NCBI GenBank assembly: GCA_964628035.1 | Contig: CAZVPI010000015.1 | Coordinates: 1-64,000 of the forward strand | Direction of reading: 5' to 3' | Origin: UBA2199 sp964628035 | GTDB lineage: Bacteria > Acidobacteriota > Aminicenantia > UBA2199 | Length of the DNA: 64,000 nucleotides | Shown: piece by piece, positions 27,791 through 35,790 of the stretch | Position numbering within the stretch: position 1 is the first letter of the stretch | Layout of the letters: each line of letters starts with the position of its first letter | Notes under the pieces: model-generated | Seen by the model: the letters and a program-made list of their open reading frames with translations, nothing else | What the model was told of the DNA's origin: nothing | The model's database searches: none | Made by a program: the position numbers and the translations under genes

Positions 27791-28539
27791 CGGACGTTCA
27801 CTCCTTTCATGCGTAGATGGCCTTTGACTTGTTGTATCGTCAAGCGCCGGTCGTGAAGCAGCGAGGCCAGCAGCAGCGCCGCCGCGCCGCCGCGGCGCAC
27901 GGCCTGCTCCAGGTGGCGCAACGAACCGGCGCCCCCCGAGGCGATGACCGGGACGGAGACCGCTGCGGACACGCGCGCCAGCAATTCCAGGTCGTAGCCG
28001 CGGCCGCCGCCGTCGCGGTCGATCGAGTTGAGCAGGATTTCGCCGGCGCCGAGGGCTTCGCCGCGCCGCGCCCAGGCGACGGCCTCCCAGCGCGTCGGCA
28101 GGCGGCCGCCGTGGCTGTAGACGCGCCAGCCCTGCCCCTCGCGCCGGGCGTCAATGGAAAGGACGACGCACTGCGAACCGAAGCGGGCGGCGGCGCGCGC
28201 GATCAGGCGCGGATCGGCCAGGGCGGCGCTGCCGAGCGAAACCTTGTCGGCCCCGGCGCGCAGCACCCGGCCGATGTCGCGGACCGAGCGCAGGCCGCCG
28301 CCGACGGTCAGCGGGATGAACACCTCGCGGGCGACACGCTCGACCACGCCGGCCATAGTGCCGCGGCTGCGCCAGGTGGCGCCCACGTCGAGCAGCGCCA
28401 GCTCGTCGGCCCCCTGCAGCCAGTAGGCGCGGGCCAGTCCGGCCGGGTCGCCGACCTGGCGCAGGTCGGCAAAGCCGACGCCCTTGACCACGCGGCCGTT
28501 GTCGATGTCCAGGCAGGGAATGACGCGGACGGCGATCAT
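27787..28539 (-). CDS. hisF: imidazole glycerol phosphate synthase, cyclase subunit
   Basis: This 250-residue (beta/alpha)8 barrel closes the imidazole ring using ammonia from HisH. The catalytic aspartates lie in RVIPCLDIDNGRVVKG (residue about 11) and NSIDRDGGGRGYD (residue about 130 of the fold). VGGGLRSVRDIG and VIASGGAGSLRHL are the phosphate-binding loops. The start is ATG 28539, which overlaps the hisH stop (ATGA); an in-frame ATG at 28551 is less likely. Confidence 0.96.
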   Translation of the reverse strand: MIAVRVIPCLDIDNGRVVKGVGFADLRQVGDPAGLARAYWLQGADELALLDVGATWRSRGTMAGVVERVAREVFIPLTVGGGLRSVRDIGRVLRAGADKVSLGSAALADPRLIARAAARFGSQCVVLSIDARREGQGWRVYSHGGRLPTRWEAVAWARRGEALGAGEILLNSIDRDGGGRGYDLELLARVSAAVSVPVIASGGAGSLRHLEQAVRRGGAAALLLASLLHDRRLTIQQVKGHLRMKGVNVR

Positions 28540-29129
28540 GACCCCCCCCAAAGGCGCAGCAGCCGCAGCCCCTCTTCCCCGCTCTTTTCCGGGTGGAACT
28601 GCACTCCCCAGGCCCGGCCGCGGGCCACCGCCGCCGCGAAGCGACGCTGGAACTCGGCAACGGCGACCAGGTGCCGGCGCAAAGCCGCGGGGACGTAATA
28701 ACCGTTGACAAAATAGTAGAATCCGCCCCCGTCCTTTTCCCAGAGGGGCGACATGCGCAGGGCGCGCACCCGGTTCCAGCCGATCTGCAGCCTGGGCCGC
28801 CCGGGGAAACGGCGCACCATGCCGGGCAGGAAGGCCAGCCCCCGGGTCCCCGGAGCTTCCTCGCTCCCTTCATAGAGGAGCTGCATCCCCAGGCAGATGC
28901 CCAGGAAAGGCCGGTCCTGGCGCAGCCAGCGCCGCAGCGGCTCGAACAGCCCCAGGCGCCGCAGCCGCTCGGCGGCGTGGCCAAAGTGGCCGACCCCGGG
29001 AAGCAGCAGTTTGTCGCAGTCTTTCAGGTCCCCGCTGTCGCGCACCCAAGCGCTGGGCAGGCCCACCTGGTCCAGGGCCCGGCGCACCGAAAAGAGGTTG
29101 CCGGCGCCATAATCGACGATGCCGATCAC
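28536..29129 (-). CDS. hisH: imidazole glycerol phosphate synthase, glutamine amidotransferase subunit
   Basis: This 197-residue class I amidotransferase has the nucleophile cysteine in FLGICLGMQLL (about residue 82) and the His-Glu pair in GVQFHPEKS near 180. It releases ammonia for HisF, its neighbour and partner. It starts at GTG 29129, overlapping the hisB stop (GTGA). Longer upstream open frames are not used. Confidence 0.95.
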   Translation of the reverse strand: MIGIVDYGAGNLFSVRRALDQVGLPSAWVRDSGDLKDCDKLLLPGVGHFGHAAERLRRLGLFEPLRRWLRQDRPFLGICLGMQLLYEGSEEAPGTRGLAFLPGMVRRFPGRPRLQIGWNRVRALRMSPLWEKDGGGFYYFVNGYYVPAALRRHLVAVAEFQRRFAAAVARGRAWGVQFHPEKSGEEGLRLLRLWGGS

Positions 29130-29713
29130 AGGGCCCCCTTGCTCGAGGGGAGCAGCCCCTGGCTGCGGGGGTCGGGCCGCACGGCCCCATCGAGCGCCCG
29201 GCCCAGGGCCTTGAACAGAGCTTCGAGCTTGTGGTGGTCGCTGCGGCCGTAGGCCACGGCCGCGTGGATCGCGGCCCCCAGCCCCCGGCTCAGGGCGGCG
29301 AGGAAATCGAGGGCCAGTCCCGGCGCGAAGCTCCCCAGCGGCGCATCTCCCAGGCAACCGCGGAAAACGAAAACGGGCCGGCCGCCCAGGTCGACGACGG
29401 CCTCGGCCAGCGCCTCGTCCATGGCCATGCGGAAAAAGCCGGCGCGGACGATCCCCGAGCGGTCGCCCAGAGCCGCGGCGATGCCCTGGCCCAGGACCAG
29501 GCCGATGTCCTCGACCAGGTGGTGCGGGTCGACCTCCAGGTCGCCGCAGGCGCTCATCTCGATGTCGAAGAGGCCGTGGCAGCAGAACGCGTCCAGCAGG
29601 TGGCCGAGGAAGGCGACCGGGCAGTCGCCCTGCCTGCGCCCTGTCCCTTCCAGGGCCACGGCCAGCTCGATTTTCGTCTCCCGGGTCTCCCGTTCAATGC
29701 GCGCTTGTCTCAT
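29126..29713 (-). CDS. hisB: imidazoleglycerol-phosphate dehydratase
   Basis: This 195-residue protein matches monofunctional HisB: the metal-binding motifs FLGHLLDAFCCHGLFDI and DLEVDPHHLVEDIGLVLG, and the later YGRSDHHKLEALFKALGRAL. It dehydrates IGP to imidazole acetol phosphate. It has no N-terminal phosphatase domain as in E. coli; a HAD phosphatase is instead attached to HisC, the gene just upstream, whose end it overlaps by 20 bp. ATG 29713 gives the family's usual length. Confidence 0.95.
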   Translation of the reverse strand: MRQARIERETRETKIELAVALEGTGRRQGDCPVAFLGHLLDAFCCHGLFDIEMSACGDLEVDPHHLVEDIGLVLGQGIAAALGDRSGIVRAGFFRMAMDEALAEAVVDLGGRPVFVFRGCLGDAPLGSFAPGLALDFLAALSRGLGAAIHAAVAYGRSDHHKLEALFKALGRALDGAVRPDPRSQGLLPSSKGAL

Positions 29714-31424
29714 GCAACACCTCCCAAATTTCTTCCATGCCGCCGATGACGCACTCGGCGCCCGCGCGGCGCAAGGCCATGCCGCGGCGGGCAGCGGCCT
29801 GCCCTTGCTGCAGGACCACGGCCACGGCCCGGCAGCCGGCCGCGCGCGCGGCCTGCATGTCGTCGACCTGGTCGCCGAAATAGGCGGCCCGGCGCATGCC
29901 CAGCCGCCGCAGTGCGAGACGGATGCCCAGCGGGTCGGGCTTGGGCCTGGCCCCCGTGTCCTCGGCTGCGACCACGACCCGGAACAGGGAGGCGCAGCCG
30001 GAGCGTCCCAGGGTCCATAGCGCCTCGGCGCGCGGCCGCCCGGTGACGATGCCCAGCGCCCAGCGCCTGCCCAGGCGCCGCAGCAGCGGCCGGGTGGCCA
30101 GCCAGCGCTCGCGGTTGCGCAGCCCCACGCCATCGTCTCCCAGGTAGATCTCCTGGAAGCGGCGCCGCAGCTCGACGAACGGAACGCGCACGCCGCGCCG
30201 CCGCAGCAAGGCCGCGGCCGCGTCCCAGTCGTTGTTGCAGCCGCCGCTCAGGCGCATGTCCTCCAGCTCGCGCTGCGAAGGCCTTTGCCCGGAAAAATGG
30301 GCGACCGTGGCCCGGATCGCCCCGTCGCAGGAAGGGCGGGAGTCGACCAGGACGCCGTCCAGGTCGAACAGCAACGCCTGCGGCGGCAACTGCCCGGCCA
30401 GCGCCCGCAGCAACGCCCGCGTGTCCGTTGCCGTGCCGACGGTGATGCGCAGACATCCGGCCAGCCGCGGCTCACCGGGGAAGCGCTTGACGAGGATGCC
30501 GGCCCGCCGCAGCCCCGCCTGCACCCGCTTCGCGTTGCCGACGCCGGCGAGCACGAAATTGGCCGCGGTGGCGCGGCAGGTGATCCCCAGCTTTCCCAGG
30601 CCTGCGACGAGCGCCCGCTGCTGCCGCCGCAGGCGCCGCGCCCGGCTCCGGGCGTGTTCCAGGTTGCCGAGAGCGGCCAGGCCGGCCACGATGGCCGGCG
30701 TTCCCAGCGGGAAGGGCAGGGCGACCGCTTCCAGCCGTTGGCGCAAGCTTGGCGCCGCCAGCAGGTACCCCAGGCGCACGCCGGCCAGGGCGAACGCTTT
30801 GGAGAAGGAGTTCAGCACGACCAGGCTGGGAAACCTGCGGATCCAGGCGCCGTGGTCGCTCCCGGAAAAGAAGCCATAGGCCTCGTCGAGGAGCACCGGC
30901 GTCCTGCCGGCCCGCTCCAGGATCTCCGCGAGCTCCCCGTCGCCGATGACCGTTCCCGTGGGGTTGTTGGGGCTGACCAGCACCAGCAGCGCCGGGCGGC
31001 GCTGCAACGCCTTCAGGATGCCCTGTTGGGGAAAGGCGAACCCAGGCCCGAAGGGGACGGCGCGCACCCGGGCCTGGCGCAGGGCGGCGGCCAGGGGGTA
31101 CACAGAGAAGGTGGGCGAGGCCCAGACCACCTCGTCACCCGCGCCCAGGAAGGCGTCGAAGACCAGACGGATGGCCTGGTCGCCGCCGTTGGCCAGCAGG
31201 ACGCTCGCGGCGTCGACGCCGTGCAGGCGCGCCAGGCTGCGGCGCAGCGGCCCGTCTTCCGGGTACATGGCCAGCTCGTCGCCGTTCAGCCGCCGCAGCG
31301 CCCTCCGCACCTGGGGCGCGGCGGCGAAGCGGTTCTCGTTCAGGTCGAGGCGGATGAAGGGCCGCCGCGACGCGCGCGCCTTGACATAGGCGACGGGGGC
31401 GGCGTTGCAGGCGCGACGGCCCAT
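29694..31424 (-). CDS. histidinol-phosphate aminotransferase fused to a HAD phosphatase
   Basis: This is a 576-residue chain. Residues 1-345 are a fold-type I aminotransferase of the HisC class: LDLNENRFAAAP, the NPNNPTGT-like motif VSPNNPTGTVIG, LLDEAYGFF and the PLP lysine in NSFSKAFALAGVRLGYL. Residues about 350-576 are a HAD superfamily IA hydrolase with all motifs: LLFDLDGVLVDSR (nucleophile Asp), IVTGRP, ARPKPDPLG (Lys) and YFGDQVDDMQAA. In the operon no other histidinol-phosphate phosphatase is present, and the fused partner makes that very substrate. Histidinol-phosphate phosphatase activity for the HAD half is therefore a strong inference, unproven. Confidence 0.92.
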   Translation of the reverse strand: MGRRACNAAPVAYVKARASRRPFIRLDLNENRFAAAPQVRRALRRLNGDELAMYPEDGPLRRSLARLHGVDAASVLLANGGDQAIRLVFDAFLGAGDEVVWASPTFSVYPLAAALRQARVRAVPFGPGFAFPQQGILKALQRRPALLVLVSPNNPTGTVIGDGELAEILERAGRTPVLLDEAYGFFSGSDHGAWIRRFPSLVVLNSFSKAFALAGVRLGYLLAAPSLRQRLEAVALPFPLGTPAIVAGLAALGNLEHARSRARRLRRQQRALVAGLGKLGITCRATAANFVLAGVGNAKRVQAGLRRAGILVKRFPGEPRLAGCLRITVGTATDTRALLRALAGQLPPQALLFDLDGVLVDSRPSCDGAIRATVAHFSGQRPSQRELEDMRLSGGCNNDWDAAAALLRRRGVRVPFVELRRRFQEIYLGDDGVGLRNRERWLATRPLLRRLGRRWALGIVTGRPRAEALWTLGRSGCASLFRVVVAAEDTGARPKPDPLGIRLALRRLGMRRAAYFGDQVDDMQAARAAGCRAVAVVLQQGQAAARRGMALRRAGAECVIGGMEEIWEVLHETSAH

Positions 31425-31425
31425 G

Positions 31426-32340
31426 TCACACCACCACCTTGCGGAACTCGGTCTCCAGGATGTCGCGCGCCCCCATGCGCTTCAGCCGCGTGATCAGCGC
31501 CGCCGCCTCGCGCCTGGGCACCGCCGCCTTGACGGCGTACCCCCGCCCGGCGAACAGCGGCGCCACCGTGGGCGCCCGCATGCAGGGCAGGCAACGGACG
31601 ATGCGCTCGAGCCGCCCGGCCTCGACGTTCATCTCCAGCATCACCCGCTCGCGGGCGTCGAGCACGGAGCGGAATAGGGTCTTCAGCTCAGCGATCTTTT
31701 CCCGCTTGAACGGGTCGCGCAGCGCCCGGCGGTTGGCGATGAAGACGGTGGAAGAGCGCAGCAGCACGGCGATGACGCGCAGGCCGTGGACGCTCAGCGT
31801 GCGGCCGCTGGCCGTGTTGTCGACGATGACGTCGGCGTCGTCGGGGGGGAAGACCTCGGTGGCGCCGTAGGTGCGCAAGAAGAGGGCGCGCCGGAAGTGG
31901 CCGCGGATGAAGCGCCGCGCCAGCCGCTCGTACTCCGAGGCCACGACCAGCGGCCGGCCGCGCAGGCCCGGTTCGCCGCGGAAGCCGCGGGGGGCGGCCG
32001 CCACGATGGTCACCGGGTCGAAGCCCAGGTCCAGGACCTCGGCGACGCGGGCGCCGCTCTCCACGATCCAGTCGCGGCCGCAGAAGCCGGCGTCGTGGGC
32101 GCCCAGCTCGACCAGGCGCGGGATGTTCTGCGGCTTGAGCAGCTTGGCGCGGATGCCCGGGTCGGTCACGCGCGGCACGTAGACCCGCTCGTCGGACTCG
32201 ACACCCACACCGCAGTCGTTGAGCAGGGCGACCACCTTGCCGTGCAGCCGCCCCTTGGGCAGGATCAGCTTCAGGAGCCGCGCCGCTCCCGGAGCGGCCG
32301 CCGCTTGCGCTGGAAAGAAAGGAAAATCATGTTCCGCCAT
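31426..32340 (-). CDS. hisG: ATP phosphoribosyltransferase, long form
   Basis: This 304-residue enzyme catalyses the first step of histidine synthesis. It starts near residue 23 with LLKLILPKGRLHGKVVALL, continues with the PRPP/ATP-binding core (ELGAHDAGFCGRDWIVESGA, VDNTASGRTLSVHGLRVI), and keeps the C-terminal regulatory domain (about 225-300), so feedback inhibition by histidine is expected and no HisZ is needed. The first 20 residues are an unusual Pro/Ala-rich extension. AGGGAGGT lies about 9 bp before ATG 32340. The gap to the next gene is one base. Confidence 0.95.
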   Translation of the reverse strand: MAEHDFPFFPAQAAAAPGAARLLKLILPKGRLHGKVVALLNDCGVGVESDERVYVPRVTDPGIRAKLLKPQNIPRLVELGAHDAGFCGRDWIVESGARVAEVLDLGFDPVTIVAAAPRGFRGEPGLRGRPLVVASEYERLARRFIRGHFRRALFLRTYGATEVFPPDDADVIVDNTASGRTLSVHGLRVIAVLLRSSTVFIANRRALRDPFKREKIAELKTLFRSVLDARERVMLEMNVEAGRLERIVRCLPCMRAPTVAPLFAGRGYAVKAAVPRREAAALITRLKRMGARDILETEFRKVVV

Positions 32341-32389
32341 GGATGGAAACCTCCCTGCAAAATGAAAAAAAATGGGGGTGGGGGTTTAC

Positions 32390-32461
32390 TTATTTCTGGG
32401 CGTGGGGGCGCCCATGGAGGAAATGGCGGTGCAGGCGGGAGAGTTCCGCGGTGCGGTACAT
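32390..32461 (-). CDS. candidate His-rich leader peptide upstream of hisG
   Basis: The ATG at 32461, just 7 bp after the -10 box of the his promoter, opens a 23-codon frame ending in TAA 49 bp before hisG. It has four histidine codons within ten positions (codons 11, 13, 16 and 20, core HRHFLHGRPH). No ribosome site precedes it, so it would be read from a leaderless mRNA end. The RNA after its stop (AAACCCCC) can pair with the hisG ribosome site (GGGAGGTTT). A role in histidine-sensing control is plausible but speculative; no classical terminator hairpin is present. Confidence 0.4.
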   Translation of the reverse strand: MYRTAELSRLHRHFLHGRPHAQK

Positions 32462-32468
32462 CGTTTTT

Positions 32469-32496
32469 ATTATACCACAACTGGGCGCTTCTGCAA
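32469..32496 (-). promoter_or_regulatory. promoter of the histidine operon
   Basis: On the minus strand TTGCAG (32496-32491), a 16-bp spacer and TATAAT (32474-32469, preceded by TGG as an extended -10) lie about 130 bp before hisG. The divergent DUF4230 promoter is only 17 bp away. Confidence 0.75.
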
Positions 32497-32512
32497 GCCC
32501 TGAGCCGCCCGG

Positions 32513-32541
32513 TTGCAATTTTTTTCCTTCTTGCCTATAAT
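32513..32541 (+). promoter_or_regulatory. promoter of the DUF4230 pair, apparently leaderless
   Basis: TTGCAA (32513-32518), a 17-bp spacer and TATAAT (32536-32541) are followed 9 bp later by the ATG at 32551, so the transcript would begin within 2-3 bases of the start codon. Confidence 0.75.
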
Positions 32542-32550
32542 CGGGCGGAG

Positions 32551-33144
32551 ATGACCATGAACGCCGCGCCGAATCGGAAGCGGCGCCTGCTGATCCTGGG
32601 CGCCGTGATCGCCCTCCTGCTGCTGGCCAATGCCCTCGTGCCGCGGCGCCGGCCGGCGCCTCTGCTCAGCGCCCGCACCCTCAAGGACCTGGCCGAGCTG
32701 GCCACCGTCGAATATACCGTGACCAAGATCGTGTCGCACAAGGACAGCGCCTGGTTCGGCGACCGCAAGATCCTCATCGAGACGGCGGCCCGCGTCAAGG
32801 CCGGAATCGACCTCGACGAGCTGAGCGACCGGGACATCCGCCTCGAGGAAGGCGGCGGCGTGGCCGTCACCCTGCCGCGGCCGCGCATCCTGCTGTTCAA
32901 CATGAAGCCCGAGCACATGCGCGAGATCTTCAACGAATCGGGGATCCTGCGCGACGACTTCTCCAACGAGGAGAAGGACGCGCTGCTGAGCCTGGGCGAG
33001 AAGGACATCCGCACCAAGGTGGAGTCGATGGACATCCTCGAGCGGGCGGCGCGCAACGCCCGTACCCTGGTCGAGTCCTGGCTGCAACGCTCGGGCTTCG
33101 CCCGGGCGCGCGTCGAGTTCCGCCCTGCCGGAGGCGGCCGGTGA
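32551..33144 (+). CDS. DUF4230-family membrane-anchored protein
   Basis: This is a 197-residue protein with one N-terminal anchor helix (residues about 12-30, LLILGAVIALLLLANAL) and a soluble domain facing out of the cytoplasm. LAELATVEYTVTKIV, IETAARVKAGIDLDELSD and ITLPRPRI-like VTLPRPRILLFNM match the DUF4230 family, whose function is not established. An ATG at 32557 is possible, but the promoter position favours 32551. The next gene, a second family member, begins inside its stop codon (GTGA). Confidence 0.82.
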   Translation: MTMNAAPNRKRRLLILGAVIALLLLANALVPRRRPAPLLSARTLKDLAELATVEYTVTKIVSHKDSAWFGDRKILIETAARVKAGIDLDELSDRDIRLEEGGGVAVTLPRPRILLFNMKPEHMREIFNESGILRDDFSNEEKDALLSLGEKDIRTKVESMDILERAARNARTLVESWLQRSGFARARVEFRPAGGGR

Positions 33145-33746
33145 AGCGCCTGCTGGCCGCCCTGCAGGCCGTGGCCCTGCTGGCCATCCTGGCGCTGCTC
33201 TACAACCCGCTGGCCAGGCTGGGCTTCGTCCCCTCGCTGCGCACCCTGTTCGGCGGCGGCGCGGCGCGCATCGAGGAGACGCCGGTCATCGTGCAGCAGG
33301 TGAAGAACATCGCCCAACTGTTCACCCAGACCTTCTACGACGAGTACGTCTACGACACCGGCCTGCTGCGCACTCCGCCCTTCAGCCAGAACAAGCGGCT
33401 GATCTTCATCGCCAAGGGCGAGGTGGTCGCCGGCTTCGACCTCTCCGGCCTGAACGAAAGCGCCATCATCCGCCGCGGCAAGTCGATCGTGGTCAAGCTG
33501 CCGCCGGCGCGGGTCCTGGAGGTGGTGATCAACCCCAGCGGCTTCGAGACCTTCCTGGAGAAGGGGGAGATCACCTTCGAGGAGAGCAAGAAGTACCGCG
33601 AGGACGCCCGGCGCATCTTCGAGCAGAACGCCCTGCGCAAGGGCATCCTCAGGAACAGCGCCGCCCAGGGGCGCGAGACGCTGGAGAAATTCTTCCGTCT
33701 TCTGGGCTTCGAGACGGTCGACATCATCATTCCCGAGAGTCGATAG
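33141..33746 (+). CDS. second DUF4230-family protein
   Basis: This 201-residue protein has an N-terminal membrane helix (residues 5-22) and a soluble domain related to its neighbour: IARGEVVAGFDLSGLNES-like IFIAKGEVVAGFDLSGLNE, IVVKLPPARVLEVVIN, and the closing helix TLEKFFRLLGFETVDIII. It starts at GTG 33141 overlapping the previous TGA, so the two are made together and may form a hetero-complex in the envelope. No function is known for the family. Confidence 0.82.
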   Translation: MKRLLAALQAVALLAILALLYNPLARLGFVPSLRTLFGGGAARIEETPVIVQQVKNIAQLFTQTFYDEYVYDTGLLRTPPFSQNKRLIFIAKGEVVAGFDLSGLNESAIIRRGKSIVVKLPPARVLEVVINPSGFETFLEKGEITFEESKKYREDARRIFEQNALRKGILRNSAAQGRETLEKFFRLLGFETVDIIIPESR

Positions 33747-33773
33747 CGATAACCCAAGCGAACACTCAGTATC

Positions 33774-34010
33774 CGTGTCAGGAAGAAGCTCAACGAAACT
33801 CCGCTGGTTGAGGAAGATAGATGGGTAGAGAGGTACAGAAAGAAAAACAAACAGAGACGGGTTCCCGATATGGCCCTTGCTTTGTCTCTTTATCCCTTTA
33901 CCTCTTTACCCCTTTCTTCTGGTGGCCAGGATGGCAGCGGCAAGGACAGAGCCATCTTGACTCTGATTCGAAAACCAAGGGTCTCTTACTTTTCCTTTTT
34001 CCCTTCGCTT
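33774..34010 (-). repeat. dispersed intergenic repeat, copy C
   Basis: Reverse copy. On the minus strand it reads CCACCAGAAGAAAGGGGTAAAGAGG, GGGAACCCGTCTCTGTTTG, a CTACCC pyrimidine block, GCGGAGTTTCGTTGAG and a CTGACACGG end. It shares a left extension (ACCCTTGGTTTTCGAATCA) with copy D. It fills the gap between two convergent gene ends (33746 and 34016). Confidence 0.85.
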
Positions 34011-34015
34011 CTCTT

Positions 34016-34774
34016 TTAGAACGAATAAGACGCCCCCGCCGCCAGGTAATGGATCCAGGCGAAGTTGTAGACCTCGTCGACGTCGGCGCCGCCCTCGACC
34101 ATGCGGTAGCCGGCGCGCAGGCGCCAGCCCGGCGCCGGGCGCCAGGTCAGCGCCAGGAGCACGTCCTCGGCCCGCCCCTGCTTGGCGGCGGAACCGTCGG
34201 CTTCCAGGATCATCCCCAGGCGCTCGCTCCAGTCCCACAGCAGCCGCGCGTGCAGCAGGGGGACGAAGCCGACGTTGGTCTTGCTCGAGAACAGGTCAGG
34301 GGACTCGAGGGCGATCTCGGCGTCGCGGATCTTGGCGGTGAAGCCGACGTCGAGCCCCAGGCGGGGTTTGTCCACGAGACGGTAGCGGTAGGTGAGGCGG
34401 TAGGAGTTGAACGTGTACAGGCCGTCGATCTCGGTGCCGGCCGGGAACTGCACGCCCTCGAAAAAGACCGGCCCGGGAATCACGCCCGCCGCCTTCAGGC
34501 TCAGCGGAGCGTAGAGGAGCGAGAACTCGTGCCTTCGGGAAAGGGCGTAGGAAAGGCGCAGGCGGAAAAACGCTTTGGATCGCACGTCGAGATCCTCGGA
34601 CAGTGAAAACAGGGTGCCGGTGGACTTGGGGATGCGCACATCGTTGTAGCCCGAAAAGACCCAGCCCCCCTCCACGTCGGCGGTCCAGCGCCGGTCAGCG
34701 CCCTGGGCCGGCAATAGCGCGGCATAAAAAACGGCGGCCCATATAAAGGATAAAATAATTAATAGCTTTTTCAT
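34016..34774 (-). CDS. outer-membrane beta-barrel protein of unknown function
   Basis: This is a 252-residue protein. A signal peptide (residues 1-25, LIILSFIWAAVFYAALLPAQGA) is followed by alternating strands (WTADVEGGWVFSGYNDVRIP, AFFRLRLSYALSRRHEFSLLYAP, YRLTYRYRLVDKPRLGLDVGF) and a terminal strand ending YLAAGASYSF with C-terminal Phe, the usual barrel signature. It is the size of a small 10-12-strand barrel. ATG 34774 has GGAGG upstream. It stands alone; its stop lies beside repeat copy C. A longer open frame to 35425 is an antisense shadow of the HAD gene. Confidence 0.78.
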   Translation of the reverse strand: MKKLLIILSFIWAAVFYAALLPAQGADRRWTADVEGGWVFSGYNDVRIPKSTGTLFSLSEDLDVRSKAFFRLRLSYALSRRHEFSLLYAPLSLKAAGVIPGPVFFEGVQFPAGTEIDGLYTFNSYRLTYRYRLVDKPRLGLDVGFTAKIRDAEIALESPDLFSSKTNVGFVPLLHARLLWDWSERLGMILEADGSAAKQGRAEDVLLALTWRPAPGWRLRAGYRMVEGGADVDEVYNFAWIHYLAAGASYSF

Positions 34775-34826
34775 GATCGGCCTCCGCTGGAATACTACCC
34801 GAGTCGGTTCCATTTTGCAAGTTTCC

Positions 34827-34855
34827 TTGCTCGGGCCGGAAATCTCGCGTACAAT
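34827..34855 (+). promoter_or_regulatory. promoter of the HAD phosphatase gene
   Basis: TTGCTC (34827-34832), a 17-bp spacer and TACAAT (34850-34855) precede the ATG at 34871 by 15 bp, giving a leader of only about 8-9 nt. Confidence 0.55.
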
Positions 34856-34870
34856 GCCCGGGAAGGCGGC

Positions 34871-35590
34871 ATGAGCATGAAATTTCTCCTGTTCGACATC
34901 GACGGCACTTTGGTCCACGCCGGCGGCTCCGGCCGCCGGGCCCTGCTCCGCGCCCTCGCCGAAGCCGGCTGCGGACCGCATTTTCTGGAGCACTACTCCT
35001 TCGCCGGCAAGACCGACCGCCAGATCGTCCTGGCCGCCCTGCGCCAGGCGGCCTTTCCCGTTGCCGAGATGCCGGAACTGCTCGAGCGGATCTTCGCCTC
35101 CTACCTGGAGCACCTGGAGGCCGAGCTGGGACGTTCGCCGGCCCGTGCTTACCCTCTGGCCCACGAGCTGCTGCAGGCCTGTTCCGGCCGCGACGACCTG
35201 GAACTGGCCCTGCTCACCGGCAACATCCCTGCCGGCGCCCGCCTCAAACTGGCCTCGGCCGGCCTGTGGCGGCATTTCTCCTGGGGGGTCTTCGGCAACC
35301 ACTCCGAGGAGCGTGCCGACCTCGCCCGCGAAGCCTGGCGGCACATCCGCTCCCGCGACAACGGCGCCGTCGCCCGCGATGTCTTCGTCATCGGCGACAC
35401 CACCGCCGACATCGCCTGCGGCCAAGCCATCGGGGCCTTCACCGTGGCCGTAGCCTCCGGCTTCGAGGCGCGGGAAAACCTCGAGGCCGCTGTTCCCGAC
35501 CTGCTGGCCGACGGCTTCGCGCCGCTGTTCGATTTATGGCGTCTCGATCCAATGGATACCAAAAAGGTAAAAGGCAAAGGGAAAAAGTGA
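34871..35590 (+). CDS. HAD-superfamily phosphatase, phosphoglycolate-phosphatase-like
   Basis: This 239-residue hydrolase has HAD motif I LLFDIDGTLVHAGG (nucleophile Asp near residue 9), motif II ALLTGN, and motif IV VFVIGDTTADIACG, with a helical cap between. It probably dephosphorylates a small metabolite such as phosphoglycolate. The last dozen residues (DTKKVKGKGKK) are encoded by the edge of repeat copy D, so the natural C-terminus has been rewritten. A second ATG lies at 34877. Confidence 0.85.
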   Translation: MSMKFLLFDIDGTLVHAGGSGRRALLRALAEAGCGPHFLEHYSFAGKTDRQIVLAALRQAAFPVAEMPELLERIFASYLEHLEAELGRSPARAYPLAHELLQACSGRDDLELALLTGNIPAGARLKLASAGLWRHFSWGVFGNHSEERADLAREAWRHIRSRDNGAVARDVFVIGDTTADIACGQAIGAFTVAVASGFEARENLEAAVPDLLADGFAPLFDLWRLDPMDTKKVKGKGKK

Positions 35591-35790
35591 GAGGCCCTTG
35601 GTTTATCGAATCACGAATCACGACAGCATTTTTGCCGCCACCACCACTCCCACCAGAAGAAAGGGGTAAAGAGAGAGAGCAAAGGCAAAATCGGGAACTC
35701 GCCTCTGTTTGCTTGTCTTACGGTACCACTCTACCCCATTCTCTTTCTCTACCACTGGAGTTGCGTTGAGTTTCCTGCTGGCACTGACAT
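35566..35790 (+). repeat. dispersed intergenic repeat, copy D
   Basis: Forward copy, the clearest of the family: GAGGCCCTTGGTTT, CCACCAGAAGAAAGGGGTAAAG, GGGAACTCGCCTCTGTTTG, a CTCTACCCC pyrimidine block, CCACTGGAGTTGCGTTGAG, TGCTGGCACTGACA. The purine arm (GGTAAAGAGAGAGA) can pair with the pyrimidine arm (TCTCTTTCTCTACC). Its left end encodes the last codons of the HAD gene. Confidence 0.85.

Noticed and set aside
29714..30133. Extended N-terminus for hisB
   Set aside because: Antisense-like Gly/Ala/Pro-rich sequence overlapping the HisC-HAD gene in another frame; ATG 29713 gives the normal HisB length.
32358..32392. U-tract after C-rich sequence in the his leader as an intrinsic terminator
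   Set aside because: The eight-T run is preceded by C-rich sequence without a matching G-rich arm; the only nearby stem (GGGCG/CGCCC) is too far away.
31786..32550. Extended N-terminus for the first DUF4230 gene
   Set aside because: It runs opposite hisG and across the divergent promoters; the anchor helix should be near the N-terminus.
34775..35425. Extended N-terminus for the outer-membrane barrel at 34016
   Set aside because: It would be antisense to the HAD gene and would bury the signal peptide; ATG 34774 has a ribosome site.
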